From an uncultured Clostridia bacterium (lineage in GTDB: Bacteria > Bacillota > Clostridia > Oscillospirales > Acutalibacteraceae), in contig CALWUU010000036.1 of assembly GCA_944384835.1 (NCBI GenBank), positions 40,398 to 104,397 on the forward strand: 64,000 nucleotides of DNA. Direction: 5' to 3'. Numbering within the stretch: the stretch's first letter is position 1; every line of letters starts with the position of its first letter. A model generated the notes under the pieces. That model was not told the origin of the DNA. It saw only the letters and a program-made list of their open reading frames with translations, and made no database searches. The position numbers were made by a program, and so were the translations under genes. Positions 1 to 7,786 of the stretch are shown piece after piece.

Positions 1-385
1 TCACAGAACGTCAATTGGATGTTATGAACGTACGTTGGCTTTGCTTTTAGAAAAGTATGCGGGAGCATTGCCAACATGGCTGATGCCGGAACAAGTTCGT
101 GTATTGCCAATCAGCGACCGTTTGATTGACGATGCAAAAAAAGTGGAAGAACAATTGAGCAGAGCCGGCATACGTGTATCCTGCGACGCAAGAAGCGAAA
201 AAGTAGGATATAAAATTCGTGAGGCACAGTTGGAAAAAATTCCGTATATGCTTGTCATTGGCGATAAAGAGGTAGAGGAAGGTACAGTTTCTGTACGCAG
301 CCGTAAAGAGGGAGATTTAGGCAGCATGCCTGTTGAAAGCTTCCTATCCAAAATACTTCAAGAGATTGCAACAAAAGCAAAATAA
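1..385 (+). CDS. thrS: Threonyl-tRNA synthetase, C-terminal end (partial)
   Basis: The left window edge cuts this gene, so only the last 127 codons (frame starting at base 2) are present and no start is visible. The enzyme charges tRNA-Thr with threonine in the cytoplasm. What remains is the end of the catalytic core (CYERTLALLLEKYAGALP) and the C-terminal anticodon-binding domain, recognisable from PEQVRVLPI, ARSEKVGYKIREAQ and IPYMLVIGDKE, the usual order in class II synthetases of the Thr/Pro/Gly/His group. The TAA stop is followed after three bases by a strong intrinsic terminator, so this is the 3' end of its transcript. ProS or HisS is possible in principle, but the YAGALPTWLMPEQV run is typical of ThrS. 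Confidence 0.9.
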   Translation, partial: HRTSIGCYERTLALLLEKYAGALPTWLMPEQVRVLPISDRLIDDAKKVEEQLSRAGIRVSCDARSEKVGYKIREAQLEKIPYMLVIGDKEVEEGTVSVRSRKEGDLGSMPVESFLSKILQEIATKAK

Positions 386-388
386 TAA

Positions 389-420
389 AAAACCGGATGA
401 ACTTTTTCATCCGGTTTTTT
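389..420 (+). terminator. Intrinsic terminator after thrS
   Basis: A 12-bp stem (389-400 with 407-418) and a run of T residues lie directly behind the thrS stop codon. The tail runs into the ribosome binding site region of the next small gene. Confidence 0.9.
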
Positions 421-436
421 GCAATGGAGGTTATAT

Positions 437-694
437 ATGCATCCTGTGGTAAAAGTACTCTGGATGGCAGGAGTAGGAATCATACTGGCAAGTATATTTG
501 TTTCAACCGTATTTCATATTTATTCTGATTGGTATATTTCTCTTGTACTGATTGCAGCTGCTTTGCCCATAATAGCGGCTAGTATCATAGATTCTTATGT
601 AAGACAGCTTAAGAATTTTAAATTAAAAATCGTTGTTTGTGCTGTTATGCTGGTATTATTAATAGTTAGAACTGTTTTAAAGATTTTTATGTAA
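437..694 (+). CDS. Small integral membrane protein, unknown function
   Basis: An 85-residue protein starting at ATG 437, seven bases behind a GGAGG. An upstream in-frame TTG at 419 would overlap the terminator and lacks a ribosome binding site. The protein is mostly hydrophobic, with three likely membrane segments at about residues 6-26, 34-52 and 66-84, and a short charged loop (DSYVRQLKNFKLK) between the second and third. I do not recognise a family. It sits directly behind the thrS terminator and in front of a long AT-rich gap, so it may be transcribed by read-through or from a promoter inside the terminator region. Confidence 0.7.
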   Translation: MHPVVKVLWMAGVGIILASIFVSTVFHIYSDWYISLVLIAAALPIIAASIIDSYVRQLKNFKLKIVVCAVMLVLLIVRTVLKIFM

Positions 695-1346
695 TTTTGA
701 TAAAGGATTATGTAAATAAAAACAGATTATGTAAACTATATAGATGTGTTTTTTTCAACATAAAAATGTAGTGATGTTAAAATACCATGTTGAAAACTTA
801 AAAAAATAAGACATTACCTACGTTTTATAGTGGAAAACTATGTGGAAAAAGTTGAAAGTTTTTTGTGGAAACCTTTTTTATCTCAGTTACGACATAATTA
901 TGTAAAGACATGTTTTGTATATTCGATAAAAATCTTGCAAATTTTTTATCAATCAAATTTATTTTTGTTCATAGAACATTTTTCTCCCTTTATCTTTTCA
1001 GCGAGTTCCCAAGGATGGATGAAATTAGGCTATCACATAGGATAATGTATAAAGAAATATACATATAAAAGTAGTCTGGGAAAAGTGATTGCGGAACAAG
1101 GAAAGAAGAATAAGATGTATTTAGAACATAGTTGCTCTTATAAAACATCAACCTATGAAAATTAAGTATGTATGCAAATGTAAGTTCCGTCCATATCAGA
1201 AGAAATTGAGAAACATAACGGAGAAAAGATTTTTTATCTATTCTGTGATTATAATAAAAGATAGCATATACATCTAATTTCAATCGTTATCTCTGAATGT
1301 CCGCTTAGATATTCAGTCGATATTGCGATAAAAATGATAGGAAATA
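695..1346. other. AT-rich gene-free gap with repeated motifs
   Basis: I find no convincing gene here; the two open frames (830-1045 plus, 990-1283 minus) lack ribosome binding sites. The first 220 bases are repeat-rich: ATTATGTAAA occurs at 707-716, 726-735 and 897-906; an inverted pair TTTTCAACAT / ATGTTGAAAA lies at 752-761 and 787-796; and three GTGGAAA motifs start at about 830, 842 and 865, one of which (841-849) is TGTGGAAAA, the complement of a relaxed DnaA box. The rest (910-1346) shows nothing I can interpret. Confidence 0.6.
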
Positions 1347-1390
1347 AAAATCAGGCAGATATTCCTCCGATGGAATATCTGCCTGATTTT
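1347..1390 (-). terminator. Intrinsic terminator of the flavoprotein pair
   Basis: A 19-bp perfect stem (1347-1365 with 1372-1390) with a short loop, followed on the minus strand by a T-rich tail. It overlaps the TAA stop of the preceding minus-strand gene by two bases. Confidence 0.9.
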
Positions 1391-1991
1391 ATTCAATTTT
1401 CATGGAAGCCATTTGTTCTTTGCTGCACCCGAATCTTTCCCCATATGCTATCCAGTATTTTGTAGAAGCTTTTACAAAGGATTTTTTTGATAATGGTAAT
1501 GTAACAGACAAATGTTCTGTTTTTTTGCTGGCTACCAATTTTGCGAATTTTTTAATTTTACCTTTCACTAAAAACGACAATGGTGTTGTTAAAAATGCCT
1601 CTCCAGCACCAATTGCCAGTGTAGAAGAAAATTCATACCTGTTTTGCCTGCAGAATAAGCGCATCATATCTAGTGCAACATTGTTTTGTTCCGGTTCGAT
1701 AAAGCCGCAGTTAATTAAAATATGGACTCTCGGCTTTTGATTAATTTGGTATGTTTCCAATGTTTTTAAAAAATTCAGCAAAGTGGAAGGTATGCCATCC
1801 GCATATAAAGGAAATACGAACACAATGTCTGAGCAGCCTTCTATATGGTCACAAATTTCGCTGTGATTCCTGTTATTTATCATAAAAGAAATAGTTTCAC
1901 CCGTATAATATTTTCGAAATATCTCAGCATACTGTTTGGAGTTTGATTTTGGTGCTCGGGGACTGCCGTTGATAATGATTGTTTTTACCAT
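1389..1991 (-). CDS. Flavodoxin-fold NAD(P)H-dependent oxidoreductase-like protein (FMN loop partner)
   Basis: A 200-residue protein of the NADPH-dependent FMN reductase / flavodoxin-like superfamily. Residues 8-15 (NGSPRAPK, followed by SNS) form the phosphate-binding loop expected for FMN, and VFVFPLYADGIPSTLLNFL (about 57-75) matches the second FMN-contacting loop. It lacks the Cys-rich CxxCxxC segment common in this family; that segment is present in the adjacent upstream gene. The two genes overlap by 7 bases and each has an AGGAGG site, so they are translationally coupled. The C-terminus is basic. Likely a cytoplasmic electron-transfer or quinone/aromatic reductase subunit; the substrate cannot be told. 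Confidence 0.75.
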   Translation of the reverse strand: MVKTIIINGSPRAPKSNSKQYAEIFRKYYTGETISFMINNRNHSEICDHIEGCSDIVFVFPLYADGIPSTLLNFLKTLETYQINQKPRVHILINCGFIEPEQNNVALDMMRLFCRQNRYEFSSTLAIGAGEAFLTTPLSFLVKGKIKKFAKLVASKKTEHLSVTLPLSKKSFVKASTKYWIAYGERFGCSKEQMASMKIE

Positions 1992-2488
1992 AAGGCAACC
2001 TCCTGTTCCACTGTTGATGTTAATTCTTCCTTTGTAACAAATAGAATACGATAAGAAGAAAAACTCATATTATTGGCATTGCGGGAAATCAATCGGGTGA
2101 AAATATCTTTTTCTTCTTGAGACAGTTCTCCATATGCAATGATAACGGCATCTTTATTCTTTACCTCTCGCTGGACATGGTGAGTTTCATTGTTATGAAT
2201 CCGGATAAAGGCTTGCTGTATTGGAATTGCCCGTTCCAGCATGGTTTTCATAATGGTATCGTAAGAACCGTATTTTACATGAGAGACATAAATGATTTTT
2301 TCGCTGTTTGCTATCATAGGATATACTTTCACCGCATCATCTCTAATTACACATTTGCCCGGAGTTTTTGTCCAACATCCGAAGCAGCCGATGCAATTGG
2401 AAATTTTTAATTGGGATAAATCAATGTATATTTCATTTTCTTTTTTTAAGTGAATGGTTAAGGGAGTATCTGATAACAGAAGTTTCAT
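1985..2488 (-). CDS. NADPH-dependent FMN reductase-like protein with CxxCxxC motif (partner)
   Basis: A 167-residue protein with the segment ISNCIGCFGCWTKTPGKC at about residues 30-47, characteristic of clostridial iron-sulfur-flavoprotein-like FMN reductases, followed by the usual IRDD. The N-terminus is short and has no GSPR-type FMN loop, which the overlapping downstream gene does have. SKEI/KIIYVSHVKYGSY corresponds to the second flavin loop. Start ATG 2488 follows AGGAGGA. The two products look like complementary halves, so a heterodimer is a reasonable inference. First gene of a two-gene operon with a candidate promoter at 2545-2573. Confidence 0.75.
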   Translation of the reverse strand: MKLLLSDTPLTIHLKKENEIYIDLSQLKISNCIGCFGCWTKTPGKCVIRDDAVKVYPMIANSEKIIYVSHVKYGSYDTIMKTMLERAIPIQQAFIRIHNNETHHVQREVKNKDAVIIAYGELSQEEKDIFTRLISRNANNMSFSSYRILFVTKEELTSTVEQEVALW

Positions 2489-2544
2489 ATCATTCCTCCT
2501 GTATGAATATCAATATGGAGCTATGATGCCCAATTTATTCAGAT

Positions 2545-2573
2545 ATTATAAAACGGATTGGTAAAGATGTAGA
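2545..2573 (-). promoter_or_regulatory. Candidate sigma-A promoter for the flavoprotein pair
   Basis: Read on the minus strand: TCTACA (2568-2573), 17-base spacer, TATAAT (2545-2550). The -10 is perfect and the -35 matches four of six. It lies about 57 bases upstream of the ATG at 2488. Confidence 0.45.
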
Positions 2574-2581
2574 TTCTGCCA

Positions 2582-2613
2582 TAAAAACCAGTCTGTTTTA
2601 AGACTGGTTTTTA
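2582..2613 (-). terminator. Intrinsic terminator after the small Cys protein
   Basis: An 11-12-bp stem (about 2583-2594 with 2601-2611) flanked by A and T runs, immediately downstream of the minus-strand gene ending at 2618. Confidence 0.85.
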
Positions 2614-2617
2614 TAAG

Positions 2618-2830
2618 TTAAATTTCAAAGTCTTCTTTTGTGAATTTAGCAAGAGCAGGTCTTTTTTTCGGAGTTCTCATAAGAGGATCATAAACAAATT
2701 TTTTACATATGCCATCTTCATTTATTTCACAATTGACGGCACAGGTTGGAGAAAGGTCCGGTGTTGTATTATTGCTGCAGTAATCGCAGTTAGGTTTAAT
2801 ATGTGAACCGTATAACGCTGTATGTTTCAT
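2618..2830 (-). CDS. Conserved clostridial Cys-containing small protein
   Basis: A 70-residue protein with a probable metal-binding pattern: CDYC (residues 16-19), C31, C35 and C42, followed by the C-terminal signature KFVYDPLMRTPKKRP and FTKEDFEI. I recall this ending as common to small hypothetical proteins in Clostridia; no function is known to me. Start ATG 2830 follows GGGTGAC. It lies 53 bases downstream of the YlbJ-like gene on the same strand and could be co-transcribed with it. Confidence 0.7.
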   Translation of the reverse strand: MKHTALYGSHIKPNCDYCSNNTTPDLSPTCAVNCEINEDGICKKFVYDPLMRTPKKRPALAKFTKEDFEI

Positions 2831-2883
2831 GGTTAGTCACCCTTTCCTGTATTTTTTAGTATATCATTTTTTTTGTATGATTT

Positions 2884-4008
2884 CTACCCTTTTCCTTTGG
2901 CTTTTCTGCGTTCCAGCCCGACAGAGAATAAAAAAATTATGCAACAGACTACCAATGCAATTCCGGCGGGCCATGAATAGGAAATTATGCCGGATATTTG
3001 CTCGGAAGTGTTTTGGAATACAGAGGCTGAAGGCTGTGGGAACAGCGGGAAAAATAGCATAGTAATAAGTGCGGCTATCATGCCGTGGATCAGCCGGAAT
3101 GCAATAAATTTCAATCTGGAAATTCCGCATTTCAATGCAGCTGAGAAAATTTGGAAATGTACGCAAAATCCGCCAAATCCAAGACCAAATGCAATTAAAG
3201 CAATGGGGGTGTTTAGGGAAGCGGCGTCTGCACAGCCGCTGGTGATTTCTATCAGTAATGATACTATGGAAGCAGCGATTGTTGAGGGAATGTGAAGCCG
3301 CAATAATAATTGACAAATTCCTTGGGCTATTCCTGTTGCACGCAGCAAGGATAACAACGCTGAAAATAAAATGACAAATGCGCTCATATTCATAAGGCCT
3401 TTGGAGGCGTCCAATGTGGATTCTACCAAAGGGGATTGCGCAGTATGCTCTGAAGACGATACGGTTTGGCAGGGTTCTTTTTTCAACCGTGCGGTAATGC
3501 CCAAAGCAATGCCAATTACCAGTATGGCTGCAATTTGAGAGAAGAACAGCAGAAGTCCAATCAGTGCGTTTTGCAGCAGGCTGCTGCCGACTACGCTGAT
3601 GATAAAGGCAGGTCCTGCATTGACACAAAAATAAAGCATGCGCTGCGCTTGTTTTTTGGTAATAGCACCTTGCTCCAGCAAAGTCATACAGCCGCGTGCG
3701 CCTATGGGATATCCGCCGATCATACTCATTATAATAACAGAGCCTGCACTGCCGGGCAGATAAAACAAAAAACGAATGACAGGCTGTAACAGTTTACCAA
3801 TCAATTTGGATATACCGGAATGAATCATGAAAGAAGAAAGCACTATAAACGGAAATAAAGAAGGTACTAATGTGTACAAACAGTAGCTGATGCCGTTTGC
3901 TGCACCGTTGCGCACATCATTTGGAAACAATAAAATTCCCAATGCACAGGCAATCATAAGCAAACACAATAAAATTGTTTTACAAAGGTGTAACAAACGT
4001 GTACCCAT
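2884..4008 (-). CDS. ylbJ: Sporulation integral membrane protein YlbJ-like
   Basis: A 374-residue polytopic membrane protein with eight to ten hydrophobic segments. The N-terminal portion (NGISYCLYTLVPSLFPFIV, then GGYPIGARG and FCVNAGPAFI) has the layout of YlbJ/SpoVM-type nucleoside-recognition (Gate domain) proteins; YlbJ is needed for spore cortex formation in Bacillus. The last third repeats the hydrophobic Gate-like arrangement (LIEITSGCADA, GFGLGFGGFCVHFQI). Start ATG 4008 follows AAGAGGA. It is divergent from yqfC-yqfD, two other sporulation genes, which supports a mother-cell role. SpoIIIE- or transporter-type alternatives look less likely. Confidence 0.8.
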   Translation of the reverse strand: MGTRLLHLCKTILLCLLMIACALGILLFPNDVRNGAANGISYCLYTLVPSLFPFIVLSSFMIHSGISKLIGKLLQPVIRFLFYLPGSAGSVIIMSMIGGYPIGARGCMTLLEQGAITKKQAQRMLYFCVNAGPAFIISVVGSSLLQNALIGLLLFFSQIAAILVIGIALGITARLKKEPCQTVSSSEHTAQSPLVESTLDASKGLMNMSAFVILFSALLSLLRATGIAQGICQLLLRLHIPSTIAASIVSLLIEITSGCADAASLNTPIALIAFGLGFGGFCVHFQIFSAALKCGISRLKFIAFRLIHGMIAALITMLFFPLFPQPSASVFQNTSEQISGIISYSWPAGIALVVCCIIFLFSVGLERRKAKGKG

Positions 4009-4141
4009 GAGAATCCTCTTTTCTGATTTTTCCTATATTTACTGCAAGTTTCTATTGCATGTATATGTGAATGAGTGATTTTTATTGCTAAAAGTGCATA
4101 ATCTTGTGAAAGAAACGTTTTGGAAAGGGCGGCTTTTATAT

Positions 4142-4453
4142 ATGAATAAAGCACAACGCGGTATAGAGAAACGTCAGGAAAAGGGAAATATACGCGGGCT
4201 GAATAAAATTGCAAGCGTATTACAACTGCCGGCAGCGGTGATTGCAGGCGTGGCACATATGGAAGTAAGCGGAAATCACGAGGTGGTTTTAGAGGGATGC
4301 GGCGGCATCATTGAATATACAGATGATGTAGTGAGAGTAAAAACCGGAAAATCAATCACTAAATTCAGTGGAAAAAATCTTGAAATTAAATGTATTCAAA
4401 TAGATTCATTGATCATTCAAGGATTTATTACAGCCATTGAATTTCAGTTTTGA
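4142..4453 (+). CDS. yqfC: Sporulation protein YqfC (YabP family)
   Basis: A 103-residue protein. I place the start at ATG 4142, behind AAAGGGCGG; an upstream in-frame start would add 19 residues without a ribosome binding site. YqfC is a YabP-family, sigma-E-dependent protein of the mother cell. Visible features are the basic N-terminus, the conserved region LEGCGGIIEYTDDVVRVKTG, and the C-terminal beta-rich segment ending in IQGFITAIEFQF. yqfD follows after nine bases, and the pair precedes phoH exactly as in Bacillus. Confidence 0.88.
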   Translation: MNKAQRGIEKRQEKGNIRGLNKIASVLQLPAAVIAGVAHMEVSGNHEVVLEGCGGIIEYTDDVVRVKTGKSITKFSGKNLEIKCIQIDSLIIQGFITAIEFQF

Positions 4454-4462
4454 GGTGAATCT

Positions 4463-5659
4463 ATGTTTGTATTAAATATGATCCGCTGGTTTGTTGGATA
4501 TGTGGTCTTTACGGTAGAAGGAAACGGGCAGGAACGGTTTGTGAATTTGTGTGCCCGTTTTGGTTATACCATTTGGAATGTAAGAAGAAAAGAATACTTT
4601 TTTGTCTCCGTTTCACGGACAAAATATAGAATGCTGAAAAATTTAGCCAAACAAACAGGTGTAAAAATACGTATTTATAAAAAACATGGCTTGCCGTTTG
4701 TTATGCATAAATTTCCTAATTTAAAGGGAATGCTGGCCGGACTGGTAGTTTTTATTGTACTGTTAAGTTTTTTATCTACCCGTATTTGGAGCATACAAGT
4801 GGAAGGGAATCAAAAATTAAATTCAGATTTAATTTTACTGACAGCTGAAGAAATCGGTTTAAAAGAAGGTATGGCAAGAAGTAAACTGGATGTATTGTCC
4901 GTTCAAAATCAACTGATGATGGCATATCCGGAAATCGCGTGGATTTCCTTAAATACAAAAGGAAGTTCGGTTACCATTCGCATTGGTGAAAAAGAAGATA
5001 AGCCTGATATCTGGAACAGTGACCAAAAAGTAATGAACATCAAAGCGGCAAGAGACGGTCAAATTGTACGTATGGAAGTAACGCATGGTACTCCTCAAGT
5101 AAAAGTAGGAGACGGTGTAGCAGAAGGACAGTTGTTGGTAAGCGGAATTACCGAAACAGAATATACTAATTTATTGACCCGTGCAACAGCCAAAATTATA
5201 GCGGAAACAAAACATACGTATGAAATTAAAGTGCCTTTGCTGCAAGACGAAAACATACCAACAGGAAATGTAATTAAGCGCAGAGCATTAAAATTATTTG
5301 GATTTACCGTGCCGATTACGTTTGAAGTGGAGCCGAAAGACAATGATAATTTGACCTATGAAAAAGACTTGGCAATATACCGTGCCAAGACAAACGATGT
5401 CAATTTACCGGCAACTGTATATGAAGAAACATGGACAGAGTATCAGGTTCAGCAAATACAGTTAACGGAAGAACAGGCTTTGCAAAAGGCAAAGGAAGAA
5501 TTGGAAAAACAGCAGAAGGAAGCATTAAAAGAAGATGATAAAGTTTTATCAACCGATACCACATATACCATTGAGAAAGGACAGCTGATTTTACACGCTA
5601 CCAGCATATGGGAAGAAAATATTGCCCAAGAATCTGAAATTTACGTGGAGCAGTCATAA
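4463..5659 (+). CDS. yqfD: Sporulation protein YqfD
   Basis: A 398-residue protein of usual YqfD length. There is one membrane segment at about residues 90-107 (MLAGLVVFIVLLSFLSTRIW), preceded by a cytoplasmic basic domain and followed by a large extracytoplasmic domain with SIQVEGN, an FtsQ/POTRA-like turn, and MEVTHGTPQVKVGDGVAEGQ. The C-terminus has a Glu/Lys/Gln-rich helix (EEQALQKAKEELEKQQKEAL) before a final beta strand. In Bacillus it is sigma-E controlled and acts with YqfC in the mother cell. GTG-rich SD GAGGTGAAT precedes ATG 4463. Confidence 0.9.
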   Translation: MFVLNMIRWFVGYVVFTVEGNGQERFVNLCARFGYTIWNVRRKEYFFVSVSRTKYRMLKNLAKQTGVKIRIYKKHGLPFVMHKFPNLKGMLAGLVVFIVLLSFLSTRIWSIQVEGNQKLNSDLILLTAEEIGLKEGMARSKLDVLSVQNQLMMAYPEIAWISLNTKGSSVTIRIGEKEDKPDIWNSDQKVMNIKAARDGQIVRMEVTHGTPQVKVGDGVAEGQLLVSGITETEYTNLLTRATAKIIAETKHTYEIKVPLLQDENIPTGNVIKRRALKLFGFTVPITFEVEPKDNDNLTYEKDLAIYRAKTNDVNLPATVYEETWTEYQVQQIQLTEEQALQKAKEELEKQQKEALKEDDKVLSTDTTYTIEKGQLILHATSIWEENIAQESEIYVEQS

Positions 5660-5695
5660 TTTTGGTATGAATATCCAAAAAATCTTACGAAATGG

Positions 5696-5724
5696 GTGAC
5701 GAAAAGTGGAATCTGTGGTATAAT
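5696..5724 (+). promoter_or_regulatory. Candidate promoter in front of phoH
   Basis: GTGACG (5696-5701), 17 bases, perfect TATAAT (5719-5724). It would start the phoH-to-recO housekeeping block independently of the sporulation genes upstream. Confidence 0.5.
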
Positions 5725-5799
5725 TTGTGATATACTATCTTGTAATAGAGGTATCATTTCAATTTTAAAATGGTGCAATTTATGTACAAAGGTGATGGA

Positions 5800-6762
5800 A
5801 TGTTCGAACAACGTATTAATATTGACCGTATGGAACAAGCAGTGGCTTTGTTTGGCAGCTTTGATGAAAATGTCAAGCTGATAGAACAGGTATACGGAGT
5901 AAAAATTGTTGGAAGAGATTCAGAGATTAAAGTTTCGGGAGAACCGGAGTCAGTTGCAAAAGCTGTGAAAACCATTGAAAGCTTATTAAATCTAATTAAC
6001 AGAGGAGAAGCACTCAGCGAACAGAATGTCCGCTATTGCATTTCAATGGTCAACGAAGGCAGCGAAGAAAAAATTGAAACGTTGGCAGGCGACTGTATTT
6101 GTGTTACTTCAAAAGGCAAGCCGGTAAAACCAAAAACCTTTGGTCAAAAAAAGTATTGCAATACCATTAAAGAAAATACAATCACAATCGGCGTAGGTCC
6201 GGCAGGCACGGGTAAAACATACCTAGCGGTTGCTATGGCGGTAACCGCATTCCGTGCACAACAGGTCAACCGTATTATTTTAACCAGACCTGCTGTGGAA
6301 GCAGGCGAAAAACTTGGTTTTTTGCCGGGAGATTTGCAGCAGAAGGTGGACCCGTATTTAAGACCTTTATATGACGCTTTATTTGATATGCTGGGAGCGG
6401 AAACATATCAAAAATATTTGGAGCGCGGGAATATAGAAGTTGCTCCATTGGCTTATATGAGAGGAAGAACCTTGGATGATAGCTTTATTATTTTAGATGA
6501 AGCGCAGAATACTACGCCTGAGCAAATGAAAATGTTTTTAACGCGTTTAGGCTTTAATTCTAAAATGGTCATTACAGGCGATGTAACTCAAATCGACTTG
6601 CCGGATGGACGAAAATCCGGTTTAAGAGATGTGATGAGTGTTCTGAAACACGTAGATGACATTGCGCAGATACACTTTACAGAAAAGGATGTTGTACGTC
6701 ACAGATTGGTGCAGAATATTATTAAGGCATACGAAGAACGGGAAAGAAAGGGGCAAAAATAG
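5800..6762 (+). CDS. phoH: PhoH family ATPase
   Basis: I choose ATG 5800 (320 residues), with AAAGGTGAT ideally spaced; ATG 5770 would add ten residues without a site. It is a cytoplasmic PhoH/YbeZ-type P-loop ATPase, thought to work with the endoribonuclease YbeY, whose gene follows directly. Seen: N-terminal KH-like region (VKIVGRDSEIKVSGEPE), Walker A GPAGTGKT at about residues 133-140, Walker B FIILDEAQN, and sensor-like VITGDVTQIDLP. Length is normal. The yqfF (7TM-HD) gene that separates phoH from ybeY in Bacillus is absent here. Confidence 0.95.
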   Translation: MFEQRINIDRMEQAVALFGSFDENVKLIEQVYGVKIVGRDSEIKVSGEPESVAKAVKTIESLLNLINRGEALSEQNVRYCISMVNEGSEEKIETLAGDCICVTSKGKPVKPKTFGQKKYCNTIKENTITIGVGPAGTGKTYLAVAMAVTAFRAQQVNRIILTRPAVEAGEKLGFLPGDLQQKVDPYLRPLYDALFDMLGAETYQKYLERGNIEVAPLAYMRGRTLDDSFIILDEAQNTTPEQMKMFLTRLGFNSKMVITGDVTQIDLPDGRKSGLRDVMSVLKHVDDIAQIHFTEKDVVRHRLVQNIIKAYEERERKGQK

Positions 6763-6763
6763 C

Positions 6764-7273
6764 GTGGAAAAAATCAGAGTTATTATTCATAACGATCAGA
6801 AAGAAGTGAAAATTCCGACCGGACTTAGAATGTTGGTACGCCGTTGCTGCAATGCGGTACTGCGTTTAGAGGAGTTTGGAGCTCCGGCTGAAATCAGCGT
6901 GACATTTGTGGATAATAAAAAAATTCATGAGCTGAATAAACAATATCGTCATAAAGACGCACCTACAGATGTGTTGTCCTTTCCAATGGGAGAAAACGGC
7001 GTTTATGATATTAACCACGATACGGGAGCGAAAATCTTGGGTGATATTGTCATCTCCATGGAAAAAGCTGTGGAGCAGGCAGAACGTTTTGACCATAGCT
7101 TAGACCGGGAAGTTGGCTACTTAACGGCGCATTCTGTACTGCATTTGTTAGGTTATGACCATGAAAAAGGCGGTATAGACCGTGTGCGTATGAGAGAAAA
7201 AGAAGAACAAGTGATGACACAATTGGGGCTGCCGAGTTCCAGCAGCTACGTACTGGAAGAGGATGAGGATTAA
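6764..7273 (+). CDS. ybeY: Endoribonuclease YbeY (rRNA maturation factor)
   Basis: A 169-residue zinc-dependent endoribonuclease involved in 16S rRNA 3' processing and ribosome quality control. I choose GTG 6764, one base behind the phoH stop and preceded by GAAAGAAAGGGG; longer in-frame forms would overlap phoH. The zinc-binding signature HSVLHLLGYDH is complete, and DAPTDVLSFP is the conserved family motif upstream of it. An acidic tail (EEDED) ends the protein. It is tightly packed between phoH and dgkA. Confidence 0.95.
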   Translation: MEKIRVIIHNDQKEVKIPTGLRMLVRRCCNAVLRLEEFGAPAEISVTFVDNKKIHELNKQYRHKDAPTDVLSFPMGENGVYDINHDTGAKILGDIVISMEKAVEQAERFDHSLDREVGYLTAHSVLHLLGYDHEKGGIDRVRMREKEEQVMTQLGLPSSSSYVLEEDED

Positions 7274-7275
7274 CC

Positions 7276-7770
7276 GTGAATTTTCTCAGAGGCTTTCAGG
7301 CCGCGTTTAGGGGGCTTATCCGCTGTATCAATCACGAAAGGAACATGCGAATTCATACAGTGGCCGCATTGTATGTATTCGTTTTTTCATTCTTTTTTGA
7401 ATTCAGTGTGATCGGCTATGCAGTTTTGTTTACTGTTTTTGGACTGATTATGGCATTAGAGATTGTAAATACCGGTCTGGAGGCTTTGGCGGACCAAATT
7501 TCTCCGGGCTACAGCCCTGTTGTTAAAGTGGTAAAAGATATTGCGGCAGGCGCTGTGTTGATTATGGCAATTTTTGCAGTTGCAGTTGCAGTGGTATTAT
7601 TTTGGCAGCCGGAGGGTTTTGTGCGCATATACGAATATTTTTGCATTGATATGCCGATTATGTGGCTGCCGTTTGTAGTAGTCTCCGCACTTTGCCTTTG
7701 GTATATCATTAAGGGTCCGCTGGGAATAAAAAATTTCTTTTTAAAGCATAAAAAATTCGAGGAAGAATAA
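7276..7770 (+). CDS. dgkA: Diacylglycerol/undecaprenol kinase family protein with extra membrane segment
   Basis: A 164-residue membrane enzyme starting at GTG 7276, two bases behind ybeY. In Gram-positives DgkA phosphorylates undecaprenol and so recycles the wall lipid carrier. The core has the amphipathic N-terminus (FRGLIRCINHERNMRIH), the catalytic motif EIVNTGLEALAD and KDIAAGAVL before the third membrane helix. Typical homologues end near residue 125; here about 40 more residues carry a fourth hydrophobic segment (MWLPFVVVSALCLWYII) and a charged tail. No PAP2 phosphatase motif is seen in the extension. Confidence 0.9.
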   Translation: MNFLRGFQAAFRGLIRCINHERNMRIHTVAALYVFVFSFFFEFSVIGYAVLFTVFGLIMALEIVNTGLEALADQISPGYSPVVKVVKDIAAGAVLIMAIFAVAVAVVLFWQPEGFVRIYEYFCIDMPIMWLPFVVVSALCLWYIIKGPLGIKNFFLKHKKFEEE

Positions 7771-7786
7771 AAAGGAGGGCATTTCT

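Noticed and set aside
24..36. GAACGTACGTT, LexA-box-like
   Set aside because: It lies within the thrS coding sequence and does not fit the GAAC-N4-GTTC spacing.
830..1045. Open frame of 71 codons in the first gap
   Set aside because: It starts at a GTG without ribosome binding site, is composed of AT-driven codons (Phe, Ile, Lys) and overlaps the repeat region.
990..1283. Minus-strand frame of 97 codons in the first gap
   Set aside because: There is no ribosome binding site, no recognisable motif and a low-complexity AT-rich composition.
2864..3628. Long 254-codon frame on the minus strand overlapping the YlbJ-like gene
   Set aside because: It is a shadow frame in another phase of the YlbJ gene; the Cys/His/Arg-rich translation has no family features, while the YlbJ frame has clear membrane segments and a start site.
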